From: Clostridia bacterium
GTDB lineage: Bacteria; Bacillota; DSM-16504; Desulfitibacterales; Desulfitibacteraceae
Direction of reading: 5' to 3'
NCBI GenBank assembly: GCA_018333845.1
Contig: JAGXSK010000129.1
Span: forward strand, 1-7,289
Length of the DNA: 7,289 nt
Positions 1 to 5,299 of the stretch are shown here, piece by piece. The position numbers were made by a program, and so were the translations under genes. Each line of letters opens with the position of its first letter. The stretch's first letter is position 1. The notes under the pieces are model-generated. The model ran no database searches. It was not told the origin of the DNA and was given only the letters and a program-made list of their open reading frames with translations.

Positions 1-65
1 TCAATTTCTTCCTTTGTCCATTCCTGCAGGGTTATAAAGTGTCTGCCTCTAAATTGTGATTTCAT
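1..65 (-). CDS. Carbamoyltransferase (OTCase/ATCase-like), N-terminal 21 codons only
   Basis: This is a gene start cut by the window edge. It opens with ATG at 65-63, preceded by AGGAGG at 80-75 with a 9-nt spacer. The visible protein begins MKSQFRGRHF and continues ITLQEWTKEEI. The pattern RGR-H/D-F-(I/L)-T-L followed by an acidic 'W/F-T-x-E-E-I' helix is how ornithine and related carbamoyltransferases begin, and I infer membership from that alone. It lies 37 nt downstream of the YgeY-like hydrolase on the same strand, so the two are probably co-transcribed. In purine-degradation clusters a carbamoyltransferase (often called YgeW) commonly sits beside ygeY and is thought to recover carbamoyl phosphate from a ureido intermediate. 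The N-terminus seen here does not clearly resemble E. coli YgeW as I recall it, so the substrate is open. No active-site motif (such as STRT) is within the window. Confidence 0.6.
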   Translation of the reverse strand, partial: MKSQFRGRHFITLQEWTKEEI

Positions 66-102
66 TGTTAATATCCTCCTTTATTTTGCTTATATTTTTT
101 TT

Positions 103-1353
103 TTATTTATTATCCACTAGGTTTTTTGTACTCTCTGGCATCTGGTCAGCGTATTTGTTCACATATATTGAAGGAATTACTGCATACATTGCTGCAGCTT
201 TAACCAATTCACTCTTCCACGTTTTTTCATTGGGAGCATGGGCTTCCTTCTCTGCTCCTGGACCAAATCCTATACAGGGTATGCCAAATCTTCCCATGAT
301 AGATACTGCATTTGTGGAAAATGTCCACTTATCAACCAGGGGCTGGCTGTTAAACAACCCTTCATAGCTTTCAACCAATGTCTTTGTTGCTGGATGATCT
401 TCTTCTATCAGCCATGTTGGAAAGTATGATTTTGTTGGATATGTCAGCCCAGTATATGATTTTCTATCGTAGTCATACATTTCTACCTCAGCATTGACTT
501 CCTTTACAGCAGGCAAGTTTTTTATCTGCTGCAGGGCATATTCATAGGTTTCCCCTGCAGTAAGTCTTCTATCAACTGAAATGGCACATCCATCTGCAAC
601 GGCACACCTTGAGGGAGAACTGAAGAATATTTCTGATACTGTTAACGTCCCCTTTCCTAAAAAGTCATGATCCATAAGGTTTTCATTTAAAGCTCTTAAC
701 TCAATTAATATGGGTGCCATTTTGTAGATTGCATTATCACCCCTGTCTGGAGCAGAGCCATGGCAGCTAAGACCCTTGGTGCTAACCTTTATTTCCATTC
801 TGCCCCTTTGTCCCCTGTAGATATTAAGGGAAGTAGGTTCAGTTATTACCACAAATTCAGGAACTACCTTGCCTTCATTAATGATATACTGCCAGCAGAG
901 CCCATCACAATCCTCTTCCTGAACTGTTCCAGTTACAACTAGTGTATAATCACCTTCAAGTCCTAGATCCTTGATGATTTTCCCTGCATAAACCATGGAA
1001 GCCATGCCTCCTAACTGGTCAGAAGCTCCTCTTCCTATAATTACCTCATCATCCTCATAACCTTCATAGGGATCGTAATCCCAATTTTTTATCTCCCCAA
1101 CACCAACAGTATCAATATGGGCATCCATGGCAATGAGATGCTTGCCGTGGCCTATGTACCCCAAAATATTTCCCATTGGGTCTATCTCAACCTTATCGAA
1201 ACCAACCTTTTCCATTTCCTCCTTGATACGCTTAATAACTAACTCCTCATTACAGCTTTCACCTGGTATTGCTATTAGATCCCTTAAAAATTTGGACATT
1301 TCAGGCTTGTATTCATTAGCCTTTTCTAAAATCTTTTGAAAATCCAAGTCCAT
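103..1353 (-). CDS. ygeY: YgeY-like M20 family metallohydrolase (selenium-metabolism-linked class)
   Basis: This is a cytosolic zinc-type amidohydrolase of the ArgE/DapE/M20 family, 416 residues, without signal peptide. The metal and catalytic residues are all present: DAHIDTVG with H79 and D81, GRGASDQLGG with bridging D112, GTVQEED with catalytic-base and ligand pair E146-E147, ITEPT with E172, and the C-terminal EAHAPNE with H372. SCHGSAPDRG (H198) lies in the lid/dimerisation domain, roughly residues 180-290. The overall motif set, especially QEEDCDG and the GRGASDQLGG box, matches the YgeY class known from purine and selenium-dependent molybdenum hydroxylase clusters; its true substrate is not settled. 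I chose ATG at 1353, not TTG at 1362: the AGGAGG at 1369-1364 leaves 10 nt before the ATG but only 1 nt before the TTG. It lies 194 bp after the GntR gene and 37 nt before the carbamoyltransferase, which fits an operon. ArgE- or DapE-like deacylase activity remains an alternative. Confidence 0.85.
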   Translation of the reverse strand: MDLDFQKILEKANEYKPEMSKFLRDLIAIPGESCNEELVIKRIKEEMEKVGFDKVEIDPMGNILGYIGHGKHLIAMDAHIDTVGVGEIKNWDYDPYEGYEDDEVIIGRGASDQLGGMASMVYAGKIIKDLGLEGDYTLVVTGTVQEEDCDGLCWQYIINEGKVVPEFVVITEPTSLNIYRGQRGRMEIKVSTKGLSCHGSAPDRGDNAIYKMAPILIELRALNENLMDHDFLGKGTLTVSEIFFSSPSRCAVADGCAISVDRRLTAGETYEYALQQIKNLPAVKEVNAEVEMYDYDRKSYTGLTYPTKSYFPTWLIEEDHPATKTLVESYEGLFNSQPLVDKWTFSTNAVSIMGRFGIPCIGFGPGAEKEAHAPNEKTWKSELVKAAAMYAVIPSIYVNKYADQMPESTKNLVDNK

Positions 1354-1390
1354 CTGCTTCAAACCTCCTATTTTTTATTTTATTTTTATT

Positions 1391-1420
1391 ATTATAGTTT
1401 GGTAAAGCACAATACCTGAA
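1391..1420 (-). promoter_or_regulatory. Candidate promoter of the ygeY-carbamoyltransferase unit
   Basis: On the minus strand there is a perfect -10 TATAAT at 1396-1391. The best -35 is poor: TTCAGG at 1420-1415 with an 18-bp spacer. Transcription would begin near 1384, about 30 nt before the ATG at 1353. The strong -10 with weak -35 would suit an activated promoter, but read-through from the GntR gene is equally possible. No copy of the ATTGTC-N-GACAAT palindrome is present here. Confidence 0.4.
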
Positions 1421-1441
1421 CCATCAACCCACCCCATCGGC

Positions 1442-1473
1442 AAAACAGTAAAGTGCATATATTTTACTGTTTT
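1442..1473 (-). terminator. 11-bp inverted repeat, weak terminator or binding site
   Basis: AAAACAGTAAA at 1442-1452 is perfectly mirrored by TTTACTGTTTT at 1463-1473 around a 10-nt loop. It lies 75 bp past the stop of the GntR gene and upstream of the ygeY candidate promoter. The minus-strand transcript would end the stem in UUUU, but the stem has only two G-C pairs, so termination would be weak. A protein-binding site is an alternative. The rest of 1363-1547 is AT-rich and shows no further gene. Confidence 0.35.
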
Positions 1474-1547
1474 ATTATCTGATTTAATGAATTTTCTTAT
1501 TAGATAACAATAATAATTAATGTTTAAATGACAGGGCATGTGGGTTA

Positions 1548-2273
1548 TTATTTACTTCTTACCAGTTTAAATTGATACTTATCTCCTCTAAAATATTGGA
1601 ATCCATAATTTATAGGGATACCATTCTCATCATACATGACTCCTTCGAGGTAAATCATGGGGGTATTTACCCTTACCTCAAGCAAACGCGCCACTTTGGA
1701 TGGAGGTAAAACAGCATTAACTGTAGAGATATATTTGCTTGGCTTGTATTTGGTATACTTGTTAAGAAATTCATCCAAGGACTCACATTTATACCTTAGC
1801 TTAAGGAAATCTTTGTCATTATTAACCAAAAAACCCGGGAGTACGTCAAAACAGTATATTACAGGTTCACCATCTGACAACCTCAAACTTTCAATTTCGT
1901 AACATATATCTCCAGAATTTAAGTTAAAAACCTTTGCCATTTCTTCATCCAGTGTGGTTTCATGAATTGATAAAACCTTGTCTTCTGCCACATGCCCTGA
2001 TTGGCGTATGGAGTTGGTTAAGCTTTCTAATTTTTCTATGCCAGCCACTACCTTGGAAGGACTCTGACTGACATAGGCACCTCTTCCATGTTTTCTTGAG
2101 ATTACACCCATATTTTCTAAATGTGTCAATGCTTCCCTCAACGTACCCCTGCTGACTCCCAATATTTTGGAAAGTTCAGGCTCAGAGGTCAGCTTTTCCC
2201 CAGGCTTAAAAACGCCTTCATCAATTCTCTGTTTAATCTCATCAGCTACTTCTACATATAGAGGTCGTCTCAT
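1548..2273 (-). CDS. GntR-family transcriptional regulator, HutC subfamily (UTRA domain)
   Basis: This 241-residue DNA-binding repressor or activator has the length usual for the HutC subfamily. Residues about 4-70 form the winged helix-turn-helix: LTSEPELSKILGVSRGTLRE (28-47) is the HTH, followed by ALTHLENMGVISRKHGRGAYV with the wing glycines. Residues about 95-237 form the UTRA ligand-binding fold; typical pieces are RLSDGEPVIYCFDVLPG (131-147), SLDEFL (165-170) and the closing strand GIPINYGFQYFRGDKYQFKL (218-237). ATG at 2273 has GGAGGG at 2284-2279, 5 nt away. It lies between a purine-type permease and the YgeY unit, all on one strand, so I infer that it controls purine uptake and breakdown and binds a purine or a breakdown product. 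A palindrome overlaps its own -35 box, pointing to autoregulation. The ligand cannot be read from the sequence. Confidence 0.88.
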   Translation of the reverse strand: MRRPLYVEVADEIKQRIDEGVFKPGEKLTSEPELSKILGVSRGTLREALTHLENMGVISRKHGRGAYVSQSPSKVVAGIEKLESLTNSIRQSGHVAEDKVLSIHETTLDEEMAKVFNLNSGDICYEIESLRLSDGEPVIYCFDVLPGFLVNNDKDFLKLRYKCESLDEFLNKYTKYKPSKYISTVNAVLPPSKVARLLEVRVNTPMIYLEGVMYDENGIPINYGFQYFRGDKYQFKLVRSK

Positions 2274-2341
2274 ATATACCCTCCATTGCCGGATCAGGCA
2301 CTTAATTTAATGTTAGATTCATGACACTAGTACGTTATAAA

Positions 2342-2371
2342 TTTATAATTGACTAATTGCCAGATTGTCTA
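2342..2371 (-). promoter_or_regulatory. Candidate promoter of the GntR-family regulator gene
   Basis: On the minus strand, TAGACA at 2371-2366 (five of six bases of TTGACA) is followed after 18 bp by TATAAA at 2347-2342 (five of six of TATAAT). Transcription would begin near 2335, giving a leader of about 60 nt. The -35 lies inside the palindrome at 2364-2376, so a protein bound there would block RNA polymerase. The spacing is one base over the ideal. Confidence 0.5.
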
Positions 2372-2376
2372 ACAAT
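2364..2376. promoter_or_regulatory. Candidate GntR operator O1, ATTGTCTAACAAT
   Basis: This 13-bp palindrome, ATTGTC-T-AACAAT, has one mismatch between its arms. It fits the GntR-type half-site logic TNGTNNNACNA and overlaps the -35 box of the regulator gene. A perfect version of the same palindrome lies upstream of the permease (4049-4061). The three-base centre is typical of FadR-type GntR sites, whereas HutC-type proteins usually use an even-spaced core, so assignment to the local regulator is an inference. Confidence 0.55.
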
Positions 2377-2404
2377 TTATATTTAATGTATTCTGCATCA
2401 TTTG

Positions 2405-2416
2405 AAAAATTCCTGC
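2405..2416 (-). repeat. Shared upstream element, GCAGGAATTTTT
   Basis: On the minus strand this reads GCAGGAATTTTT and begins 40 nt before operator O1. A near-identical GCAGGATTTTT begins 42 nt before the permease operator (4093-4103). Same order, orientation and spacing suggest a second control element shared by the two promoters. The motif is short, so chance is not excluded. Confidence 0.35.
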
Positions 2417-2478
2417 ATGTTTAAAATTAAAATTTAACTTTTTTAGAGGGTCAGGCTTGACAAATTGACAAAAATATT

Positions 2479-2522
2479 AAAGAAACTGCGATTTTAAATG
2501 ATTATTAAATCGCAGTTTCTTT
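2479..2522 (-). terminator. Intrinsic terminator of the permease gene
   Basis: A perfect 16-bp stem pairs 2479-2494 with 2507-2522 around a 12-nt loop, core AAACTGCGATTT. Read on the minus strand, the stem ends in GTTTCTTT followed by AATATTTTT, a usable U-rich tail. It lies 57 nt past the permease stop and about 100 nt before the regulator's control region, so it separates the two transcripts. The plus-strand tail is short. The remainder of 2274-2579 holds the regulator's promoter region and no gene. Confidence 0.8.
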
Positions 2523-2579
2523 CATTGCTATAATCAATAGAATATTAAATAGCTGTTGTGAAACTTACAGTTTCTAGAT

Positions 2580-3914
2580 TTATGCGTTTCGTCCTGTATC
2601 TTCTGGGAAAATAATATTTAAAAATAATGAAACCAATGCGGCTACAACAATCCCTGAACCAGCAAATATAAGCTTAACAGACTCTGGAAAATACTGCAGC
2701 GCATTTGGTACTGAACCTAACCCAAGACCCAGTCCTAGAGAAACAGCAACTATAAGCATGTTCCTGCGATTTAATGGCATCTTGGTAATTAACGCTATGC
2801 CAGATGTGGCTATCATGGCAAACATTATTATAGCTGCTCCACCCAATACGCTTTGTGGCATTACCGCTATTAAAGCGCCCACCTTGGGAAACAATGCCGA
2901 TGCTATCAAGAATAATGCACCAATAGTTACAACATAACGGCTCATAACACCTGTAAAGGATACGACACCTACATTTTGGCTGTATGAAGTGTTTGGAAGG
3001 GCATTAAATATTGCGGCAAAACTACTTAACAAACCATCGGCTATAATACCACCAGATAATTCCTTGTCAGTAGCCTCTCTGCCAGCACCACCTGTAGTTA
3101 TACCAGAAATATCTCCTACAGTCTCAACAGCTGTAACAATATACATGATTAACATTGCAGCAATTGCTGCCCAGTGGAAAGTCATACCATACTGAAAAGG
3201 AGTGGGTATGGCAAACCAGGCAGCCTCTACTACAGGTGCAAAATTCACTTTGCCCATTGGGATAGCAACTATATAGCCAACAACAATACCAATTAGAATT
3301 GCTGACATACTAATAAAGCCCTTAAAAAACTGGTTGCAGATAATAACAGTAACTAACACAAGGAAACCCAGAAATAGATTAGAAAAGGATCCAAAATCTG
3401 CAGCACCCACGCCGCCAGCAAAATAATTTATCCCTGTGGGCATTAGAGACAAGCCAATTGTTAGTAAAACTGTACCTGTTACTACTGGAACAAAATATTT
3501 TCTTAATGTTTTCAAAAAGAAACCTAAAATGGCCTCGAAGAAGCCTCCTATAAATGCTGCACCAAGGATGCCAGACAGGCCAAACTGACCTCCAATAGCA
3601 ATAGAAGTAGGAAGAAAGCCGAAACTGGTACCCATTACAATGGGTAAATTAGCGCCTACAGGACCGATCCTATTAGCCTGAATAAGGGTTGCTATCCCTG
3701 CTACAAACATTGCACATTGAATCAAAAATGTCTTTTCACCTACAGTAAGGCCAAGTACTCCGGCAATAATGATAGGTACTGTTACATTACCAGCAAACAT
3801 TGCTAAAACATGCTGCAACCCAAGTGGAATAGCTTCTTTTAGTGGAGGCTTATCTTCCACGTCATAAACAGCTTTCACAGTAGTTGGGGAACCGACCATT
3901 GTTTCCTTATCCAT
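2580..3914 (-). CDS. NCS2 (NAT) family purine permease, xanthine/uric-acid type
   Basis: This is an inner-membrane nucleobase:cation symporter of 444 residues with about 14 hydrophobic segments. Family marks are visible in order: LGLQHVLAMFAG (31-42) with the conserved helix-1 Q-H pair, GTSFGFLPT (95-103) in helix 3, AVETVGD with E264 in helix 8, and the NAT signature QNVGVVSFTG (313-322). In the signature the last position is G, as in xanthine and uric acid carriers, rather than the R seen in uracil carriers such as UraA; this supports a purine-oxide substrate but does not separate xanthine from urate. I chose ATG at 3914: the AGGAGG at 3927-3922 is 7 nt from it but only 1 nt from the in-frame ATG at 3920. 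It stands alone, with its own terminator and two candidate operator copies upstream, and precedes the regulator and YgeY genes on the same strand. Confidence 0.9.
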   Translation of the reverse strand: MDKETMVGSPTTVKAVYDVEDKPPLKEAIPLGLQHVLAMFAGNVTVPIIIAGVLGLTVGEKTFLIQCAMFVAGIATLIQANRIGPVGANLPIVMGTSFGFLPTSIAIGGQFGLSGILGAAFIGGFFEAILGFFLKTLRKYFVPVVTGTVLLTIGLSLMPTGINYFAGGVGAADFGSFSNLFLGFLVLVTVIICNQFFKGFISMSAILIGIVVGYIVAIPMGKVNFAPVVEAAWFAIPTPFQYGMTFHWAAIAAMLIMYIVTAVETVGDISGITTGGAGREATDKELSGGIIADGLLSSFAAIFNALPNTSYSQNVGVVSFTGVMSRYVVTIGALFLIASALFPKVGALIAVMPQSVLGGAAIIMFAMIATSGIALITKMPLNRRNMLIVAVSLGLGLGLGSVPNALQYFPESVKLIFAGSGIVVAALVSLFLNIIFPEDTGRNA

Positions 3915-3936
3915 TTTCATTCCTCCTTGTTTTTAA

Positions 3937-3955
3937 TAGCAGTTTGATACTGCTA
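3937..3955 (-). promoter_or_regulatory. Hairpin in the permease 5' leader, next to the ribosome site
   Basis: TAGCAGT at 3937-3943 pairs with ACTGCTA at 3949-3955 around a 5-nt loop, ending 9 nt before the AGGAGG of the permease. In the minus-strand mRNA it would sit just upstream of the ribosome site and could affect initiation. I looked for a purine or preQ1 riboswitch core here and did not see one. Confidence 0.35.
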
Positions 3956-3960
3956 ATTCA

Positions 3961-3973
3961 TCTGTCTAACAAA
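3961..3973. promoter_or_regulatory. Degenerate third operator copy near the permease start
   Basis: TCTGTCTAACAAA matches O1 (ATTGTCTAACAAT) at 10 of 13 positions, with an unbroken TGTCTAACAA. It is centred about 50 nt upstream of the permease ATG and 88 bp from the perfect copy at 4049-4061, a spacing that could allow looping or a downstream roadblock. Confidence 0.35.
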
Positions 3974-4026
3974 GCCATTTCCTAACGGCAGTTGGAACAG
4001 ATTTATGACAGAGGTGTCTTATCAGG

Positions 4027-4103
4027 AAAAATCCTGCCGGATTGATGGATTGTCAGACAATTCATGCTAGTTGTTATTCTCTATTTACTTTCAAAAATCC
4101 TGC
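4027..4103. repeat. Two copies of AAAAATCCTGC upstream of the permease
   Basis: The 11-mer AAAAATCCTGC occurs at 4027-4037 and 4093-4103, on either side of the palindrome at 4049-4061. The left copy is part of a small hairpin, CAGGA-AAAA-TCCTG (4023-4036). The right copy corresponds to the element found upstream of the regulator gene (2405-2416). Confidence 0.4.
4049..4061. promoter_or_regulatory. Candidate GntR operator O2, perfect palindrome ATTGTCAGACAAT
   Basis: This palindrome has perfect 6-bp arms, ATTGTC and GACAAT, around a central A. It lies about 140 bp upstream of the permease ATG and differs from O1 at two of 13 positions. On the minus strand it contains CTGACA, a possible -35, but I see no convincing -10 at the right distance, so the permease promoter is not placed. 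Confidence 0.6.
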
Positions 4104-4194
4104 TAAATACTATTATTAAATTTTCTTATTTATATAAAGTTTTCCATATATTGCTGCCAAAACATTATTAGTCCACTTATTACAGCTGGTTTTA

Positions 4195-4292
4195 ATTTCA
4201 ATCCACGCACCCGCATGGGGTGCGACATCACCAACCCGCTAGCCAGCGTCATTATATGCGATTTCAATCCACGCACCCGCATGGGGTGCGAC
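4195..4292 (-). CRISPR. Mini-array, type I-C repeat class: two repeats, one spacer
   Basis: Two identical 32-bp repeats lie at 4195-4226 and 4261-4292, flanking one 34-bp spacer (4227-4260). On the minus strand each repeat begins GTCGCACCCC and ends GGGTGCGTGGATTGAAAT, the hallmark of type I-C repeats (internal GTCGCAC/GTGCG palindrome and an ATTGAAAT end). By that orientation it is read on minus, with the leader to the right of 4292. A TATAAT at 4369-4364 on minus could be a leader promoter. No cas gene is near, so this is an orphan, a remnant or a satellite of a locus elsewhere. The repeat is unrelated to the larger array at 5270. Confidence 0.9.
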
Positions 4293-4541
4293 CTATGTTG
4301 TATGGCGGGAAATATTATGTAGATAAGCAAATTAATGAAGGTAAACTAGCCCGAAATTATCACATTATAAAATAGATGACAAAGAATCGGAACCCTACTG
4401 GAATGTGCAAAGATATTTTCACTTTACAGTAGGATTAATATTTGTAAAATAATTTGCATAGGGAGTGTGCCAACTCTATAGCCCCTTAGAAGACTTGGAG
4501 GAAATACATGAAATATGTTAGCATTATTATAGGGTGTTTTT
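4293..4541. other. Gene-poor stretch between the mini-array and the IS21 end
   Basis: I see no supported gene here. On minus it may hold the mini-array leader: TATAAT at 4369-4364 with a poor -35 TTCCGA 17 bp upstream. It also contains a long imperfect hairpin, outer arms CCTACTG (4394-4400) and CAGTAGG (4427-4433) with inner pairing 4405-4411 to 4416-4422. A plus-strand 26-codon ORF (4295-4375) starts at the repeat edge and lacks a convincing ribosome site. Confidence 0.4.
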
Positions 4542-4600
4542 TGCAAGTGAAAATTCCTCAGTTTTGCAAAAGTTTTTCCTCAGGCACCGGTGGGGAATTT
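4542..4600. repeat. IS21-type terminus with paired transposase-site-like repeats
   Basis: The end starts TG at 4542 and carries TTCCTCAG twice, at 4554-4561 and 4576-4583, exactly 22 bp apart (two helical turns), each preceded by an A-rich run. A CACCGGTG palindrome follows at 4585-4592. Multiple spaced repeats at the ends are a feature of IS21-family elements. The exact outer boundary is inferred from the TG dinucleotide; no target duplication can be checked because the other end is lost. Confidence 0.6.
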
Positions 4601-4821
4601 TTTTACAATAAATACCTATCCTCCTTCCTTAGTTAAGTGGAAACTGGTTAATTCTGTTCCCAATAATGTAAATTTATGACACACTTAATACTTCTGTTAT
4701 TAAACGAAGTAGACTAGTTTGGTAAGGAATCAAGAGCCATTAGCTTGACGCTCCCGACTCCTTATGCCTCCTATGCCTTCATAAAACCAACAAGTGAAGA
4801 CATATATCTGGTTAAAGAGAA

Positions 4822-5013
4822 CTAACCCTTATAGTCACGTATCCTTTTCCTGAGCTGTTCATAAACATCTTGTTCTGTATACTCAACTTCACGACCTTCA
4901 TTATCAACAGCATAACTGCCGTATGTGTCTAATAATTCTTGGGCAAGCTTTTCTGGAAAATATGCTCTCATATTTTCCAGGTATTCTCTTAAAAGTTTTT
5001 TGGTCAGAAACAT
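4822..5013 (-). CDS. Small passenger protein of the IS21 element, unknown function
   Basis: This 63-residue, highly charged, predicted soluble and mostly helical protein begins MFLTKKLLREYLENMRAYF and ends in YEQLRKRIRDYKG. No known motif or membrane segment is visible. I chose ATG at 5013: GGAGGA at 5026-5021 leaves 7 nt, whereas the in-frame GTG at 5028 overlaps that ribosome site. It begins 20 nt after the istB stop on the same strand and so sits in the normal position of a third cistron inside the element, before the terminus at 4542. Its good ribosome site and open frame suggest a real gene. It could be an accessory to IstA/IstB or an unrelated passenger; I do not recognise it and give no function. 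Confidence 0.6.
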   Translation of the reverse strand: MFLTKKLLREYLENMRAYFPEKLAQELLDTYGSYAVDNEGREVEYTEQDVYEQLRKRIRDYKG

Positions 5014-5033
5014 TACTATCTCCTCCACCTTTT

Positions 5034-5269
5034 CTATGTTAATGAAGACTCTCTCATTCGGTTACTAGGCCCTGGGAACAATAGCAGGTGGCAATGGTGC
5101 AATACTCTGTCAAGGATGGCACCAGTCATCTGTTCGTCATAAAAAACGTTTACCCATCTGGAGAATTTTATATTTGTGTTTATAATTAGTGACTTTTTTT
5201 CATAGCACTCAGAGACCACTTCAAACAGCAGCTGTGCTCCTGTCCGATCTAATGGAACGTAGAAGGAAA
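5034..5269 (-). pseudogene. istB: istB, C-terminal fragment of the IS21 helper ATPase
   Basis: Only the last 78 or so residues of a protein normally near 250 residues remain. The frame reads FYVPLDRTGAQLLFEVVSEC, then YEKKSLIINTNIKFSRWVNV with the sensor-like 'NTN.kFsrW' strand, then LDRVLHHCHLLLF (the DR-(L/V)-hH segment) and ends PGPSNRMRESSLT before TAG at 5036-5034. These match the AAA+ transposition helper IstB downstream of Walker B. The Walker A and B motifs and the N-terminal domain are absent. The open frame runs on into the neighbouring CRISPR repeat (a TTG at 5276 could be read), but that is an accident of the junction, and no functional ATPase can be made. The 3' neighbour is the small IS passenger ORF. 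Confidence 0.85.
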
Positions 5270-5299
5270 GTTTCAATTCCTCATAGGAAGGCTGGTAAC
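5270..5299 (-). repeat. Degenerate terminal (leader-distal) CRISPR repeat
   Basis: This copy ends GGCTGGTAAC instead of GGCTAGGAAC: two substitutions, at repeat positions 25 and 27 on plus. Single degenerate repeats typically mark the trailer end, which agrees with the orientation from the ATTGAAAC motif. Its GTTTC edge touches the istB fragment with no intervening base of clear origin. Confidence 0.85.

Larger units (their letters stand above)
4542..5269 (-). mobile_element. Truncated IS21-family element (3' remnant)
   Basis: The remnant contains, in transcription order on minus, the last part of istB (5269-5034), a 63-codon ORF (5013-4822), about 220 bp of noncoding DNA and a terminus beginning TGCAAGTGAAAATTCCTCA at 4542 when read on plus. 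The whole of istA, most of istB and the opposite end are missing. The break is at 5269/5270, exactly where a CRISPR repeat begins. The element cannot move by itself. The noncoding part (4601-4821) shows only a weak bulged hairpin, TACTTC 4689-4694 with GAAGTA 4706-4711. Confidence 0.75.

Noticed and set aside
127..1339. Plus-strand open frames inside the ygeY region
   Set aside because: They overlap a well-supported M20 gene on minus, have no ribosome sites and give low-complexity or unfamiliar peptides.
1354..1362. TTG start at 1362 for the YgeY-like enzyme
   Set aside because: It would lie 1 nt from the AGGAGG; the ATG at 1353 has 10-nt spacing.
1494..1516. TTAGATAACAAT as a fourth operator copy upstream of ygeY
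   Set aside because: It does not keep the GT-NNN-AC spacing of the other sites; the resemblance is due to AT-rich composition.
3915..3920. ATG at 3920 as the permease start
   Set aside because: It is 1 nt from the AGGAGG, too close; ATG at 3914 has 7-nt spacing.
3915..4130. Purine or preQ1 riboswitch upstream of the purine permease
   Set aside because: I see no conserved purine-riboswitch three-way-junction core nor preQ1 loop; only a simple 7-bp hairpin and small palindromes.
4130..4330. Minus-strand open frame with the peptide SHPMRVRGLK twice
   Set aside because: It is a translation of the two type I-C repeats and the spacer.
4295..4375. 26-codon plus-strand ORF starting MLYGGKYYVDK next to the mini-array
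   Set aside because: It starts at the repeat edge, has no convincing ribosome site, and shows no recognisable family; it could be a gene-tail scar but cannot be supported.
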